Shown: positions 34,176-43,814 of the stretch, piece after piece
Layout of the letters: every line of letters starts with the position of its first letter
How positions within the stretch are numbered: the stretch's first letter is position 1
NCBI GenBank assembly: GCA_000752035.1
Contig: CCFE01000025.1
Span: forward strand, 97,001-161,000
Source of the DNA: Bacillus rubiinfantis
GTDB lineage: Bacteria; Bacillota; Bacilli; Bacillales; Cytobacillaceae
Direction: 5' to 3'
DNA: 64,000 nt
The notes under the pieces: model-generated
Told to the model about the DNA's origin: nothing
Database searches by the model: none
The model's input: only the letters and a program-made list of their open reading frames with translations
Made by a program: the position numbers and the translations under genes

Positions 34176-35474
34176 TTAAGCCATCTGGGTTGCTTCGTTT
34201 AAGTTTTCTGCTGATACGGAAACAGTTTGAGTTGCTTGATTAATTTCTTCTATAGCTGATACTAATTCATTCATTTGGAGCTTTATTTTTCTTAGTGTAT
34301 CACCGTTTTGAAGAATAGAATTTGAGATGTGAAGAAACGCATCATTCGTGACCTTTGAGGAAGAATTACTTGACTCTACTGCTGTTTGAACACTTTTTAA
34401 AGAATTTACTACTCCTTTCGTAAATTCCTGCGATTGATAGATAAGCGTTTGAATCTTACTTGTTGATTGTTTTGTTTGGTCTGCCAGTTTTTTTACTTCC
34501 TCGGACACAACCGCAAATCCCCTGCCATGCTCTCCCGCTCTGGCTGCTTCGATGGCAGAATTTAATGCTAGTAAATTGGTTTGTTCTGCTATTTGATGGA
34601 CAATATCGATTACTTCTGTAATCTGGCTGGAAGATTTCAAAAGGTTTTCATTTATATTTGTCATGTTTTGTGTATCTGAACTGATTAATTGGATATCGTT
34701 TGTTAATAAATTTAACTGGCGCTGACCATTCGATACCTGTTCCTGAACCGTTAAGCCTTCTTCATAGTTGTCAGTGACCATTTGATTTACCCTTTGGCTT
34801 GTCTCCACTAACGTTTTGGTAGCAGAAGTCGTTTCCTCAGATAAGGCAACTAAATGATTACTAATTTCAACAATTCGTTTTTTTAGTTCAAGCTTACCTT
34901 GTTCATGTTCTTCTTTTAATGCTTGAGTATTTTTCAACTCATACGCTTCTAAAACAATCTGCTGCTCAAAGCTAAGGATTTTATTTAGTGATTCGATTGC
35001 CTGTTCAAGCTCATCAGTATCAGTGACTTCTTGAAATAGTACACGAATCATTGAATTTTGGATAACTTGAAATGCTCCCATATACCATGAAGGTTCAAGG
35101 CCAATTTGGTAATGAACCTGTGCCACAATAAAACGTCGATTTATAAATATTTGATTTATCTCACCATTAAAGAGACTTAAAAGATGAGGCTTTAGAGTAG
35201 ATTTTAATTTGGTTACGGTAGTATTCAATGTAATAATGTTTTCAAGTGCTTTAATTTGTAAAATAGAATCGTAATAATCGTTAACAAAAGTATCAATATA
35301 ATTTACCATAATTGGTTGGATACATTTTAGAATTTGAAGATCATTGGTTGACAGCAAAACTAAATCCAATTTATCGTGAATTTTACTATCCTTTATATCA
35401 ATGCTTACTCGCATGTCGTTTACGTTCTCCAGCCATTTTTTCTTGACTGAACGATTTTTCTTAAATATTCCCAT
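34176..35474 (-). CDS. hemAT: Globin-coupled methyl-accepting oxygen sensor
   Basis: A 432-residue soluble receptor. The N-terminal globin sensor domain (about 15-190) has the proximal heme-ligand histidine at residue 121 in AQVHYQIGLEPSWYMGAFQ, the hallmark of HemAT. The methyl-accepting signalling domain (about 205-430) has the tip QIAEQTNLLALNSAIEAARAGEHGRGFAVVSEEVKKLAD. There are no membrane segments. It should steer motility in response to oxygen through CheA/CheW. It is monocistronic; ATGGC/GCCAT followed by TTTTT overlapping and following the stop codon may terminate it. Confidence 0.95.
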   Translation of the reverse strand: MGIFKKNRSVKKKWLENVNDMRVSIDIKDSKIHDKLDLVLLSTNDLQILKCIQPIMVNYIDTFVNDYYDSILQIKALENIITLNTTVTKLKSTLKPHLLSLFNGEINQIFINRRFIVAQVHYQIGLEPSWYMGAFQVIQNSMIRVLFQEVTDTDELEQAIESLNKILSFEQQIVLEAYELKNTQALKEEHEQGKLELKKRIVEISNHLVALSEETTSATKTLVETSQRVNQMVTDNYEEGLTVQEQVSNGQRQLNLLTNDIQLISSDTQNMTNINENLLKSSSQITEVIDIVHQIAEQTNLLALNSAIEAARAGEHGRGFAVVSEEVKKLADQTKQSTSKIQTLIYQSQEFTKGVVNSLKSVQTAVESSNSSSKVTNDAFLHISNSILQNGDTLRKIKLQMNELVSAIEEINQATQTVSVSAENLNEATQMA

Positions 35475-35775
35475 CTAACATACGCCATCCTTTTAAATAT
35501 ATTGATAGTGAAAAAGCACTAAATATAAAATGATACTTTTGGACTATATAATCTTAGTAAAACAAAAAATAGCAGTGATTTCCATACGTTTTAATGAAAA
35601 GTTGAAAAATTCACATTCTACTTCATGGCCAATTATGAGGTTTTTCAATAAAGAGAAGTGAAAATCTGCCTATTTCAAAAAAAAAAATTGTATTGACACC
35701 GATTTCATCTATTTCGTATAATTAGCCAGCAAACTTTGGTTTTGCAAACTTTTTTAAAAGAAAGGACGTTGATAA
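35475..35775. other. Divergent intergenic region, hemAT / C39-like lipoprotein
   Basis: An AT-rich 300-nt stretch with the lipoprotein promoter near its right end. No other gene-like content is visible. No clear sigma-A box is seen for hemAT, which may use the motility sigma factor, though I did not find a convincing TAAA/GCCGATAA pair. Confidence 0.5.
35693..35722 (+). promoter_or_regulatory. Sigma-A promoter of the lipoprotein gene
   Basis: TTGACA at 35693-35698, an 18-bp spacer, TATAAT at 35717-35722; both hexamers are perfect. The start codon follows about 54 nt later. Confidence 0.85.
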
Positions 35776-36753
35776 ATGAAAAAGATTCTCTCTCTCTTAG
35801 TACTAAGCATGACTATTTTAGCAGCTTGCTCCAGTCAAGATACTGCAAGTACGAAAGATGAAACAAGTGCAAGTAAGGCAAAAAATGAGCAAGTAGAAAA
35901 AGCAAAGCCAGAACAAATTCAAAGTCAGGATTATGATAAAAATGGCGGTGCCGACGGGTATGCTAATGCGGGCGATAATAAGAAGTCACGTTACTATGTA
36001 AATCCTGATTTTTACAATATGAAAACAGATGAGAATCTCACCATCATCCCTAAATTCAAAACCTTTATCCAAACAACGGAATGGTCATGCGGACCTGCGA
36101 CTACCTTAATGGTATTGCATCACTTCGGCAAAACCGATGTAACCGAGATGGATATTGCTAAAGGTATGAAAGCAATGACAGACTTAGATGTAGCTGATGC
36201 TAAACCAGGTTCTGCCAATAACTTTTACGAATATGGTTCCGATGTCAAAAGAATCTACAACTATTTGAATCAAGTAGATGGGATAAAAGTAGTTGAAACA
36301 AGCTATAAAGAATCCTATACAAAAAAAGATTTACTATCTGAGAAAAGCGGTAGCTCACCAGCTGATGCCGGAAACCTAAAACCTACTTTCTCTTCTAATA
36401 GTTTGTATGCATCGGAAAATAGTGATACTACAGATAAATATGTAGAGGATGCTAAAGATAGTTACTTTGTTAAGTGGGTAACAGGACATATAAAAGCCGG
36501 TCGTCCAATCATGGTCGAATGGGGCGATTGGGATGGCCATTGGCAAGCGATTATCGGTTATGATAATAATGGCACTCCTGGAATTGGTGATGATATCTTA
36601 GTTTTTGCCGATCCATATGATACATCAGATCATTGGCAAGATGGCTATTACTACTATCCGCTTGAACGTTGGTTCTACATGTGGAAAGACCGTAATATCG
36701 CACCAAAACCATATCAAATTCAACCTTATATAGTAGTCGATTCAGTAAAATAG
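35776..36753 (+). CDS. Lipoprotein with C39-like cysteine-peptidase domain
   Basis: A 325-residue exported lipoprotein. The signal peptide ends in the lipobox LAAC, with the lipidated cysteine near residue 18. A Ser/Lys/Glu-rich linker follows. The main domain (about 90-315) is C39_2-like: TTEWSCGPATTLMVLHHFG carries the nucleophilic cysteine. The catalytic-type histidine is in GHWQAIIGYD and the aspartate in VFADPYDTSD. These three match the papain-like triad. It should act outside the membrane, on an unknown peptide or amide. It is strongly expressed, judging from a consensus promoter, and has its own terminator. Confidence 0.88.
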   Translation: MKKILSLLVLSMTILAACSSQDTASTKDETSASKAKNEQVEKAKPEQIQSQDYDKNGGADGYANAGDNKKSRYYVNPDFYNMKTDENLTIIPKFKTFIQTTEWSCGPATTLMVLHHFGKTDVTEMDIAKGMKAMTDLDVADAKPGSANNFYEYGSDVKRIYNYLNQVDGIKVVETSYKESYTKKDLLSEKSGSSPADAGNLKPTFSSNSLYASENSDTTDKYVEDAKDSYFVKWVTGHIKAGRPIMVEWGDWDGHWQAIIGYDNNGTPGIGDDILVFADPYDTSDHWQDGYYYYPLERWFYMWKDRNIAPKPYQIQPYIVVDSVK

Positions 36754-36764
36754 CTACAGCACAA

Positions 36765-36812
36765 AAAGGCAGCTCACAGTCAGTTTTACTGGCTTGTGAA
36801 CTGCCTTTCTTT
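36765..36812. terminator. Bidirectional terminator
   Basis: AAAGGCAGCTCACA pairs with TGTGAACTGCCTTT (one mismatch) over a 16-nt loop, between the convergent lipoprotein and PLP-enzyme genes. Confidence 0.8.
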
Positions 36813-36836
36813 AGGGAATATTTTTTTACTGGTAAT

Positions 36837-37946
36837 TTAATTTGCTTTTATCCCCGCTCCACATAATGGAATCACAATCATTTCATGTTGCTGCCGTTTA
36901 TATTTTAAATATCCTGCATAATTTGCTGCTGTTGTTGGTTCAACATAAAATCCCTTGCTTGCTAAAGCTTCACGAGCGGCAATAATTTCTTCTTCGGAAG
37001 TTGTAATGAATTCACCATTCGTTTCACGAACGGCAGCTAAAATTTGTTCAGATCGGGCCGCTGCCGCAATTGCAATGCCTTCTGCTTCTGTTCCCGCATT
37101 CTCAACGGGCTCTGCAGTCTGTTTGTGATTAGCGAATGCTCTTGCTAGCGGAGCACAATTTTCTGCTTGGATGGCAATAATTCTTGGTAGTTTCATGATA
37201 AGTCCATTGTTTAGCAGATCCTTAAAACCGTAATAAGCACCTAATAATAAAGTACCATTTCCAACTGGGATAATGACCGAATCTGGAGCTGTGTTCATTT
37301 GTTCCCAAATCTCGTAGGCGTATGTTTTGGTCCCTTCATAAAAATAAGGATTATAGACATGGCTCGCATAAAAGGTTTGCTCTTCCGTTACTGCCTCTTG
37401 GGCAGCCGCCGCCACCGCTTCTCGATTTCCATCAATGGCATGAATGGTCGCCCCGTGAGCTTTAATTTGGGCAATTTTTTTCGGAGAGGTCGCCTTGCCT
37501 AAGTAAATATCACAAGCAATGCCCGCACGCTTTGCATAAGCCGCTATCGACGTTCCCGCATTGCCGCTACTATCCTCGACAACCTTTGTTACCCCTAATT
37601 CCTTTGCTTTAGCGATTAATACCGCTGCCCCACGATCTTTAAACGACAAAGTTGGCATCATATAATCCACCTTAACAAAAGTGTGAGGTTCTGACTCATC
37701 TAACACAATGAGGGGTGTATATCCTTCCCCCATCGTCACGTTCCTCCACCCGATTGAATCGTTAGAAAACGGCAAAGCCTCGATATATCTCCATAGAGAG
37801 GCTTCACGATCTTTCCACTTTGTTGGATCCAAAACTACCTTTTCCTTTACTAAATCCAGCAGACCTCCGCATTTCGGACATTTCCAGATATTATCAGTTA
37901 TTTCAAAATTGGCATGGCAAGTATGACAGCGATATTGTTCACTCAT
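36837..37946 (-). CDS. PLP-dependent threonine-synthase-like enzyme with zinc ribbon
   Basis: A 369-residue fold-type II PLP enzyme. The N-terminal zinc ribbon has C7, C10, C23 and C26. The PLP-binding lysine is K103 in SFKDRG. The phosphate-binding glycine loop is PVGNGTLLLGAYYG, and EDSSGNAG binds substrate. By sequence it is annotated best as threonine synthase-like, but no hom, thrB or other threonine genes are near. It is in an operon with RidA and a YheO-type regulator, so it more likely catalyses a beta-elimination or deamination of an amino acid whose enamine product RidA would clear. GGGAG precedes its ATG. Confidence 0.88.
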   Translation of the reverse strand: MSEQYRCHTCHANFEITDNIWKCPKCGGLLDLVKEKVVLDPTKWKDREASLWRYIEALPFSNDSIGWRNVTMGEGYTPLIVLDESEPHTFVKVDYMMPTLSFKDRGAAVLIAKAKELGVTKVVEDSSGNAGTSIAAYAKRAGIACDIYLGKATSPKKIAQIKAHGATIHAIDGNREAVAAAAQEAVTEEQTFYASHVYNPYFYEGTKTYAYEIWEQMNTAPDSVIIPVGNGTLLLGAYYGFKDLLNNGLIMKLPRIIAIQAENCAPLARAFANHKQTAEPVENAGTEAEGIAIAAAARSEQILAAVRETNGEFITTSEEEIIAAREALASKGFYVEPTTAANYAGYLKYKRQQHEMIVIPLCGAGIKAN

Positions 37947-37992
37947 CTTTTTGTCTCCCTATTCATCACATATGGATTACCGCAGTATGTAA

Positions 37993-38367
37993 CTAAATAT
38001 AAGCAATTGCTTCAATTTCAATCTTAAAGCCGTAATGTAAATCTTTTGTTGGGACAACTGTTCGGGCAGGCTTATGGTCGCCAAAGAACTCCTTGTATAC
38101 GGAATCGACTTGATCCCAAAGCTGAATATCAGGAATATAAAGCGTCATTCTTACTATTTGATTCTTTTGACTGCCTGCTTCCTGCAAAATCAATTCAACA
38201 TTATTCAGTGCTTGTCGTGTCTCTTCCTCAATCGTACCAAACTTCTTCACGCCCGTTTCGGAGTCAATTGAAAGCTGGCCTGAAACATAAACCGTATCAT
38301 GATGTATTGTTGCTAGGGCGTAATGACCGTTTGATTTTAAATTTTTTACTCGAAAAATACTTTTCAT
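37993..38367 (-). CDS. RidA-family enamine/imine deaminase
   Basis: A 124-residue RidA/YjgF/UK114 protein. Family residues seen include SGQLSIDSETG, the conserved arginine in PARTVVPTKDL, and the C-terminal IEIEAIAYI with the glutamate that positions water. RidA proteins hydrolyse reactive enamines and imines released by PLP enzymes. Its start codon overlaps the stop of the regulator gene by 1 nt (TAATG), and the PLP enzyme follows 46 nt later. Confidence 0.93.
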   Translation of the reverse strand: MKSIFRVKNLKSNGHYALATIHHDTVYVSGQLSIDSETGVKKFGTIEEETRQALNNVELILQEAGSQKNQIVRMTLYIPDIQLWDQVDSVYKEFFGDHKPARTVVPTKDLHYGFKIEIEAIAYI

Positions 38368-39047
38368 TATTCTTCTCCCTCATTTGCTGATTTTTTAATT
38401 TCATCCAAGTAACTATAGACGGTTACTTTCGAGATACCTAATTGATTAGCTACTTTTTCTACGGAACCTTTCATTAAAAAAATTCCCTTTTCATCCATAA
38501 AACGAATTAATTCAATTTTTTCTTGACGATTCAGTAATGGGAACTGGCTATTGTGAATAATTTGTTCAATTAGTTGATCAGCAATCTCTTCCACATTTTG
38601 AATAGCCGTCTCTTCTACCTGGATTTCCTTCGGTGCTGAAGCATTATCTACACTTTTTGGTATAAATTCATCGAATACTGTTTTCATTTGCATAATGATA
38701 CTTATATCAAAATTAATACAGAAAGCACCAATAACTTGCTGATTTGAATCCCTTATCAGGGTGGTTGATGACCTGATTACCCTCCCGTCATCTGTTTTAA
38801 ATTCATAACCTGCCAAATGGTCCTCTTTAAAGTCATCAGATAATAAGACTTTTTTCACTAAATGATCAAAAGACTGGCCAACTTCTCTCCCTGTAACATG
38901 ATTATTCATCGTAAAAATGACAGAGGATTGTGGATGTGTCAAATCATGAATAACCACTTCACATTGGTTGCCAAACATCTTGGCAATCGTCTTGGCAAAT
39001 GGAATATAACCATGTAATATTTGTTTTTCCTCTTGCAAATTACTCAC
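38367..39047 (-). CDS. YheO/DauR-type PAS and helix-turn-helix regulator
   Basis: A 226-residue regulator with a YheO-type PAS-like domain (about 10-125; MFGNQCEVVIHDL and IGAFCINFDIS) and a C-terminal helix-turn-helix (about 170-220; GSVEKVANQLGISKVTVYSYLDEIKK). DauR, the best-known relative, represses D-arginine catabolism. Here it heads the RidA-PLP enzyme operon and probably responds to the amino acid degraded by it. Confidence 0.92.
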   Translation of the reverse strand: MSNLQEEKQILHGYIPFAKTIAKMFGNQCEVVIHDLTHPQSSVIFTMNNHVTGREVGQSFDHLVKKVLLSDDFKEDHLAGYEFKTDDGRVIRSSTTLIRDSNQQVIGAFCINFDISIIMQMKTVFDEFIPKSVDNASAPKEIQVEETAIQNVEEIADQLIEQIIHNSQFPLLNRQEKIELIRFMDEKGIFLMKGSVEKVANQLGISKVTVYSYLDEIKKSANEGEE

Positions 39048-39145
39048 CTAATTTTTTAAATACTTATTAATTGCTAACTTAATTATATAACTTTTTATAT
39101 AAAGTTCAACAGCATGTAGATTTTTTTATATGATTACTATAATAA

Positions 39146-39190
39146 AAAGACGACTTTACTGTTCAGATTTCTGAAATGAAAGTCGTCTTT
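39146..39190. terminator. Bidirectional terminator
   Basis: AAAGACGACTTT pairs perfectly with AAAGTCGTCTTT; TTTTTATT follows on the minus strand. It serves the small gene at 39212-39433. Confidence 0.85.
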
Positions 39191-39211
39191 GTTCTAATCA
39201 TTTACTTACTT

Positions 39212-39433
39212 TTATAGCCTTCCAACTGCGTCATCAATCATATGCTTTTGTTGTTGAATAATTTCAATTGCTTGATTAGAGACTTGGCTTAATTCCTGAT
39301 ACAACTCCTTTGATGATTGCGAGTCGCCCTCTTGAACTTCTTGGTAAATTTTCTCCACTAACTCTCTTCTTTTATGGCCAATTCCACGTAATTCATCACC
39401 TAATTGTTCCAGCTTTTTGAAGTCTATTTTCAC
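39212..39433 (-). CDS. Small helical protein, unknown function
   Basis: A 73-residue, charge-rich, fully helical protein without signal peptide, cysteine or recognisable motif. A ribosome binding-type GGGAGG lies 10 nt before the ATG, and a strong terminator follows, so it is probably a real gene. I do not recognise a family. Confidence 0.7.
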   Translation of the reverse strand: MKIDFKKLEQLGDELRGIGHKRRELVEKIYQEVQEGDSQSSKELYQELSQVSNQAIEIIQQQKHMIDDAVGRL

Positions 39434-39639
39434 TACCTCCCTACTGTTTTCTTTTTATCTTATTCTTTTCTAAAGGGGTTAAACTATACCTTGGAATTTC
39501 CACAAATAGCTTACCTCTCCTTTAGTACTGCCTGCCAGTTCTTTATTTTATTGTAAAAAAATCGGTGTTATAATTATTGCGAAATACCTATTTGTATTCT
39601 GAAAAAAGATACTCCATTTCTTCAAGATAGGGGATCAAG

Positions 39640-40834
39640 ATGAATTTATTACTCGATATGAAAACGATAGTACTAACTTTAGTAGTTGGTCATTTATTTA
39701 CCATTTTGTTAATTAGCTCATACTGGCGAAACCACTCAAGAGATTCGACACTCAATACGTTTTTTCTAGCCAAATGTATCCAAGGAGCTGCCTGGTTTTT
39801 ATTAGCTCTCCGTAACGGCATTTCTGATATTTTCACCATATCAGTAGCTAATTCATTACTTTTTATCGGTTCAGCATTGGAAGCAATAGCCTTATTAAAA
39901 TTAATTGATTCCTTTCAATCGAAGACTAAAAAATTTAATATTGGGTTAATCATTGCTTATTTAGTTGGTTTTCACCTGCTTCTCTATTTTTATAACTATG
40001 AACCAGCTCGGATTGCCTTTGCCTCGTTTAGTACCGCTGTGTTGTGCTTCCTTCCCGCCTACCGGCTCATGATAGGGAAACATTCTACACTTTTAACGAA
40101 AATAATGGGAATACTCTATTTTCTTGTCACCATTTCTTTTTTTGCAAGAGGAATTGCCGCTATTACATCGAATGAGGAAATGAGTTTATTTACACCGGGA
40201 TTCATTCAGACAATTTCATTTTTATCCTTATTTTTTAGTAATGATTCTTGGAAACACAGGATTTATCCTAATACTGAAAGAAAGGGCGGACAAGGAACTC
40301 CTTCATATGGCGTACTATGATGAATTAACGCAAACGTTAAACCGAAGAACGTTTATTTATAGAGCTGAACAAATTATTGCTCGTTGTGTAAAGAATAAAG
40401 AGCACCTTTCCTTTATTCTATTTGATATCGATCATTTTAAGAATTTCAATGATACCTTTGGTCATGATGCTGGAGATCGGATACTTAAGGACCTTTCAGA
40501 GCGAATCCGGCAGTTTCTTGGTTCTGCATACCTCATTGGCAGATATGGCGGAGATGAGTTTGCCCTCCTTATGTACGGAATGGACAAGTATGAAACTGAA
40601 AAATATTTAGAACAAATCATGGAGCTTGTTTCAGAAGCAGAGATTCCTGGGGTTTCTGAAAGATACACCATAAGTATGGGGGTCATTAACCTTATCCCAA
40701 GTAAACATACTGATTTAGACAGTCTTTACACTTTCTCAGATAAAGCACTTTATCAAGCAAAGCATAACAACAGGAACTGTATGTGCTTTGGTGAGATTAT
40801 GGAAGAACAGGATTCAAACCAAATGGATTATTGA
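39640..40834 (+). pseudogene. Membrane GGDEF diguanylate cyclase, frame broken in a T6 run
   Basis: Two overlapping frames make one protein. Residues 1-198 (39640-40236) give about six membrane segments. The second frame continues without loss from LFLVMILGNTGFILILKERADKELLHMAYYDELTQTLNRR into a complete GGDEF domain (loop GRYGGDEF, DIDHFKNFNDTFGHD). The two frames differ by one base, and reading five T instead of six at 40231-40236 joins them. The total would be about 397 residues. It is either a genuine inactivating insertion, a phase-variable homopolymer, or an assembly error. If broken, the membrane half would be made alone with about 28 out-of-frame residues. Confidence 0.85.
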
Positions 40835-41088
40835 GTTCTAAATGTGCCCAACAAAAAGCCACCCACAGCATTGATACAGAGCGAACAATTGATACCCATG
40901 GAATTATAGTTTCCGACAGTAAAAAGAACATGAAGATCAAATATCGCGGTAAAACTAAATCATTTACAAAGTCTGCCTATTATTGTTTAGATCTGGATGG
41001 GTATCGTGGAAGATTAAAGGGAGCACCAGTTGAAGTTAAACTTAATAAAAATTTCAAGCTCGTATCTGCTGAAATTGATGGGGATTAA
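40831..41088 (+). CDS. Possible small protein, unknown function
   Basis: Up to 85 residues from a TTG that overlaps the stop codon of the GGDEF gene by 4 nt. The last 50 residues (KYRGKTKSFTKSAYYCLDLDGYRGRLKGAPVEV...) look protein-like, with an alternating beta pattern, but no family is recognised. No clear ribosome binding site is seen. Translational coupling or an internal ATG at 40930 are options. If it is not a gene, 40835-41206 holds nothing else that I can identify. Confidence 0.4.
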   Translation: MSSKCAQQKATHSIDTERTIDTHGIIVSDSKKNMKIKYRGKTKSFTKSAYYCLDLDGYRGRLKGAPVEVKLNKNFKLVSAEIDGD

Positions 41089-41206
41089 GCCGATGGTGAT
41101 GCTGAATAATAAATAAAAAATAGAAGAGCCGAGAATATGACTACATTTTTTATCTGTCGTAAGGGAATGCTCGAAGTATACAGAGGATGTAGGAGGCATT
41201 TAATAC

Positions 41207-42307
41207 ATGGATATTGCCATTATGGGTGCTGGGCTTTCTGGTTTAGCGTGTGCAATAACCCTAGAAAAAAACGGGATTACCCCAAAGATATTTGAGAAGC
41301 GAAGTAAGGTAGGAGACAGATTTATAAATGGAGAAGTGTTTCTGGATATCTTTTCTCGACCTGTTCATGATTGCATTGCTGACTTGGCGGATGCGCACGG
41401 AATATTTCTTAAACCGACAGCAACTATCCAGAAAATGAAACTTATCTCAAAAAACGAACAGGCTACAATTAAGGGCCATCTTGGATTCATTAGTATTCGT
41501 GGCAGGGAACAAGATTCTCTTGAGTCCCAATTAGCACAACAATCAAAAGCAACGATACATTACAACTCGAAGAAAACATATGAGCAATTACTTAGTGAAT
41601 ATACTCATGTGGTCATGGCAACTGGAGATGGAGACTATGCAAAGAAAACAAACAACTTTAGAGAAGATTTATCCGTTTCTATTAAAGGTGCAACAATTGA
41701 AGGAACGTTTGACCCGATTTCGGTAATGGCCTGGATTGATTATGATCTCGCTCCTTACGGATATTGTTTCCTCATTCCCTTTTCAGAAACAGAGGCAAAT
41801 ATATCTTTAGCGATTCCCAATATACCTAAAAACGTTGATGTGAAAATCAGCCAGCTATGGGAATTATTTTACGCAAAGATTCGATCTCAGCTGAAACAGG
41901 AGTTTCCAATCACTGACGAATTTCAAATATCACAGTACCCAATTGGCATCTGCCTATCACCGCGAATCGGAAATACGTTTTACGTGGGAAATTGTTTCGG
42001 AACGCTAATGCCTTTTATGGGTTTTGGTCAGTATGCCTCGATATTAAGCGGCGTTTTTGCTGCCTATGATTTATGCGGCCTAGGCAAATACGAGGAATTA
42101 ATGAAACCCATTCGCCAAAGCTATGATGATTCCCTCATATTAAGGAGAACAATGGAGCAACTATCGAATGATGGATTAGATAGAGCGATACGTGCCTTAC
42201 AAGGATATTGGGGTGAAAAATTGTTTCAGACTAAAACCATCAACCCTTTAAAAGTAGCAAGCTATTTACTACGTCCCTACATAAAATTACAAAAATGGAG
42301 AACGTAA
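41207..42307 (+). CDS. FAD-dependent oxidoreductase, geranylgeranyl-reductase-like
   Basis: A 366-residue flavoprotein with an N-terminal Rossmann motif GAGLSGLACAITLEK, an acidic ribose-binding residue in IFEKR, and a second FAD contact in FYVGNCFGTLMPFMGFGQYASILSG. The pattern resembles the geranylgeranyl reductase/hydroxylase group. The substrate is unknown and no isoprenoid or lipid genes are adjacent. GGAGG precedes the ATG. It is monocistronic, with a strong terminator at 42390. Confidence 0.87.
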   Translation: MDIAIMGAGLSGLACAITLEKNGITPKIFEKRSKVGDRFINGEVFLDIFSRPVHDCIADLADAHGIFLKPTATIQKMKLISKNEQATIKGHLGFISIRGREQDSLESQLAQQSKATIHYNSKKTYEQLLSEYTHVVMATGDGDYAKKTNNFREDLSVSIKGATIEGTFDPISVMAWIDYDLAPYGYCFLIPFSETEANISLAIPNIPKNVDVKISQLWELFYAKIRSQLKQEFPITDEFQISQYPIGICLSPRIGNTFYVGNCFGTLMPFMGFGQYASILSGVFAAYDLCGLGKYEELMKPIRQSYDDSLILRRTMEQLSNDGLDRAIRALQGYWGEKLFQTKTINPLKVASYLLRPYIKLQKWRT

Positions 42308-42389
42308 AAGCAAAACGCATAAGTACCTTATCTGCCGATTAACTTCAAATCATGTTATTCACAACAATAATTTCATTAGGTTAAAAACA

Positions 42390-42429
42390 AAAAAACGTAT
42401 GGACTGCAATTAACCCATACGTTTTTTTT
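42390..42429. terminator. Bidirectional terminator
   Basis: AAAAAACGTATGG pairs with CCATACGTTTTTT around a loop of about 12 nt, between convergent genes. Confidence 0.85.
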
Positions 42430-42494
42430 CCTATAATTGTTTTCTTTTATTCTGAATTAGCGACAGACAAATTGCCTTGAAACTTATTGATGTC

Positions 42495-43790
42495 TTAAGC
42501 TAAATTTACTGCTTCCTTTACTTCATGATCAAGTCTGCATTCGGTAGGATAAACTTTACCGCTTTTCATAACGAAGGCACAATCGAGTAAAGCATAAGGG
42601 TCGGTCAACAAGTCACGTTTCCATGCGGAAATATCGGCAAGCTTGCCAGGTTCAATGGTCCCAACAATGTCATCGATTTCTAATATCTCGGCGTTGTTCT
42701 TAGTTGCTGCTTGTAAAGCGCGGAACGGTTCCATACCACTATTTAACATAGCAACATACTCCCAGCCGTTTTCGTAACAATTGTGAACAGTTACAAAATC
42801 TGTTCCATAACCCAATTTTATGTTGCTGTTAAGAATTACTTCACGTCCTTTAACTAGACGCTCGCGATAAATCCCCAACTTTCTGCGGAATTCAGGAGAT
42901 TTTTTTGCCAAACTCTCCTCATCCCAATGGACGGCATCATCATATGGAGTGAAAGTAGGTACAAGATAGGTGCCATGTTCTTCCATCAACCTTGCTGTTT
43001 CTTCGTCCATTAATGAGCCATGCTCAATTCCAGTGATTCCAAAATTCACAAGCTTTTGAATCAAGTTAGGTGCGTAAGCATGGGCTGTTGTCGAGATTCC
43101 CAGCTCTTTTGCCGTATCAAAAATAGCCTTGAATTCACTGTCATTCATCTGGATGTCCTCTGGTGAATCATTTGGAGTTGCAAAACCACCAGTCGCCATG
43201 ATTTTCAGGAAATCTGCCCCTAATTTTACCTCACGGCGCACAGCCCCGACGAAAAAGTCAGCGCCATTGCCGCAAGTTGGATACTGCTCTGCCAAAAAAT
43301 CGCTAAGTTGAGGGTTCGTTCTTACAATCTGAGTCATATCCCCATGACTTCCCGGTGTACAGAGGAAATGTGGCGCAACAATTAGACGTGAGCCCGCAAT
43401 ATAGCCTTTTTCGACGGCTCGCTTCACATCCAACGAATAATCCTCGCGGAACCAACCGACAGAACGAATCGTAGTAAAACCACCGGCTAAAGACTTTTGA
43501 GCACAATTTGCAACTGCTAATGCTCTCCACGCATCAGAATAATAGATGGTGTCATCATAAACATCATGCCAATCAAAAAATTGCGGATGAACATGAGCAT
43601 CAATCATTCCTGGAGTTACCGTCGCATCCCCTAAATCAATGATTTCAGTACCTTCCGGGCACGATAAATTTCTGTCAACAGCGACAATTTTATCTCCTTT
43701 TAACAGAATCTCCATATCAACCTGCATTTCAGCTTTTAAACCGTCATACAATTTTCCACATTTAATTTTTACGTTTTTATCATTCGCCAT
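42495..43790 (-). CDS. Metal-dependent amidohydrolase (prolidase/imidazolonepropionase-like)
   Basis: A 431-residue amidohydrolase-superfamily enzyme. Metal ligands visible are the HVH pair in PGMIDAHVHPQF, the bridging lysine in GADFLKIMATGG, histidines in STTAHAYAP and GIEHGS, and the aspartate in LGYGTDF. The sequence belongs with Xaa-Pro/Xaa-Arg dipeptidase and imidazolonepropionase relatives, so it should hydrolyse an amide or cyclic amide. It is the last gene of the transporter-M24-amidohydrolase operon (24-nt gap to the M24 gene). Confidence 0.92.
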   Translation of the reverse strand: MANDKNVKIKCGKLYDGLKAEMQVDMEILLKGDKIVAVDRNLSCPEGTEIIDLGDATVTPGMIDAHVHPQFFDWHDVYDDTIYYSDAWRALAVANCAQKSLAGGFTTIRSVGWFREDYSLDVKRAVEKGYIAGSRLIVAPHFLCTPGSHGDMTQIVRTNPQLSDFLAEQYPTCGNGADFFVGAVRREVKLGADFLKIMATGGFATPNDSPEDIQMNDSEFKAIFDTAKELGISTTAHAYAPNLIQKLVNFGITGIEHGSLMDEETARLMEEHGTYLVPTFTPYDDAVHWDEESLAKKSPEFRRKLGIYRERLVKGREVILNSNIKLGYGTDFVTVHNCYENGWEYVAMLNSGMEPFRALQAATKNNAEILEIDDIVGTIEPGKLADISAWKRDLLTDPYALLDCAFVMKSGKVYPTECRLDHEVKEAVNLA

Positions 43791-43814
43791 GAATAATCTA
43801 CCATCCTCTCTCCA

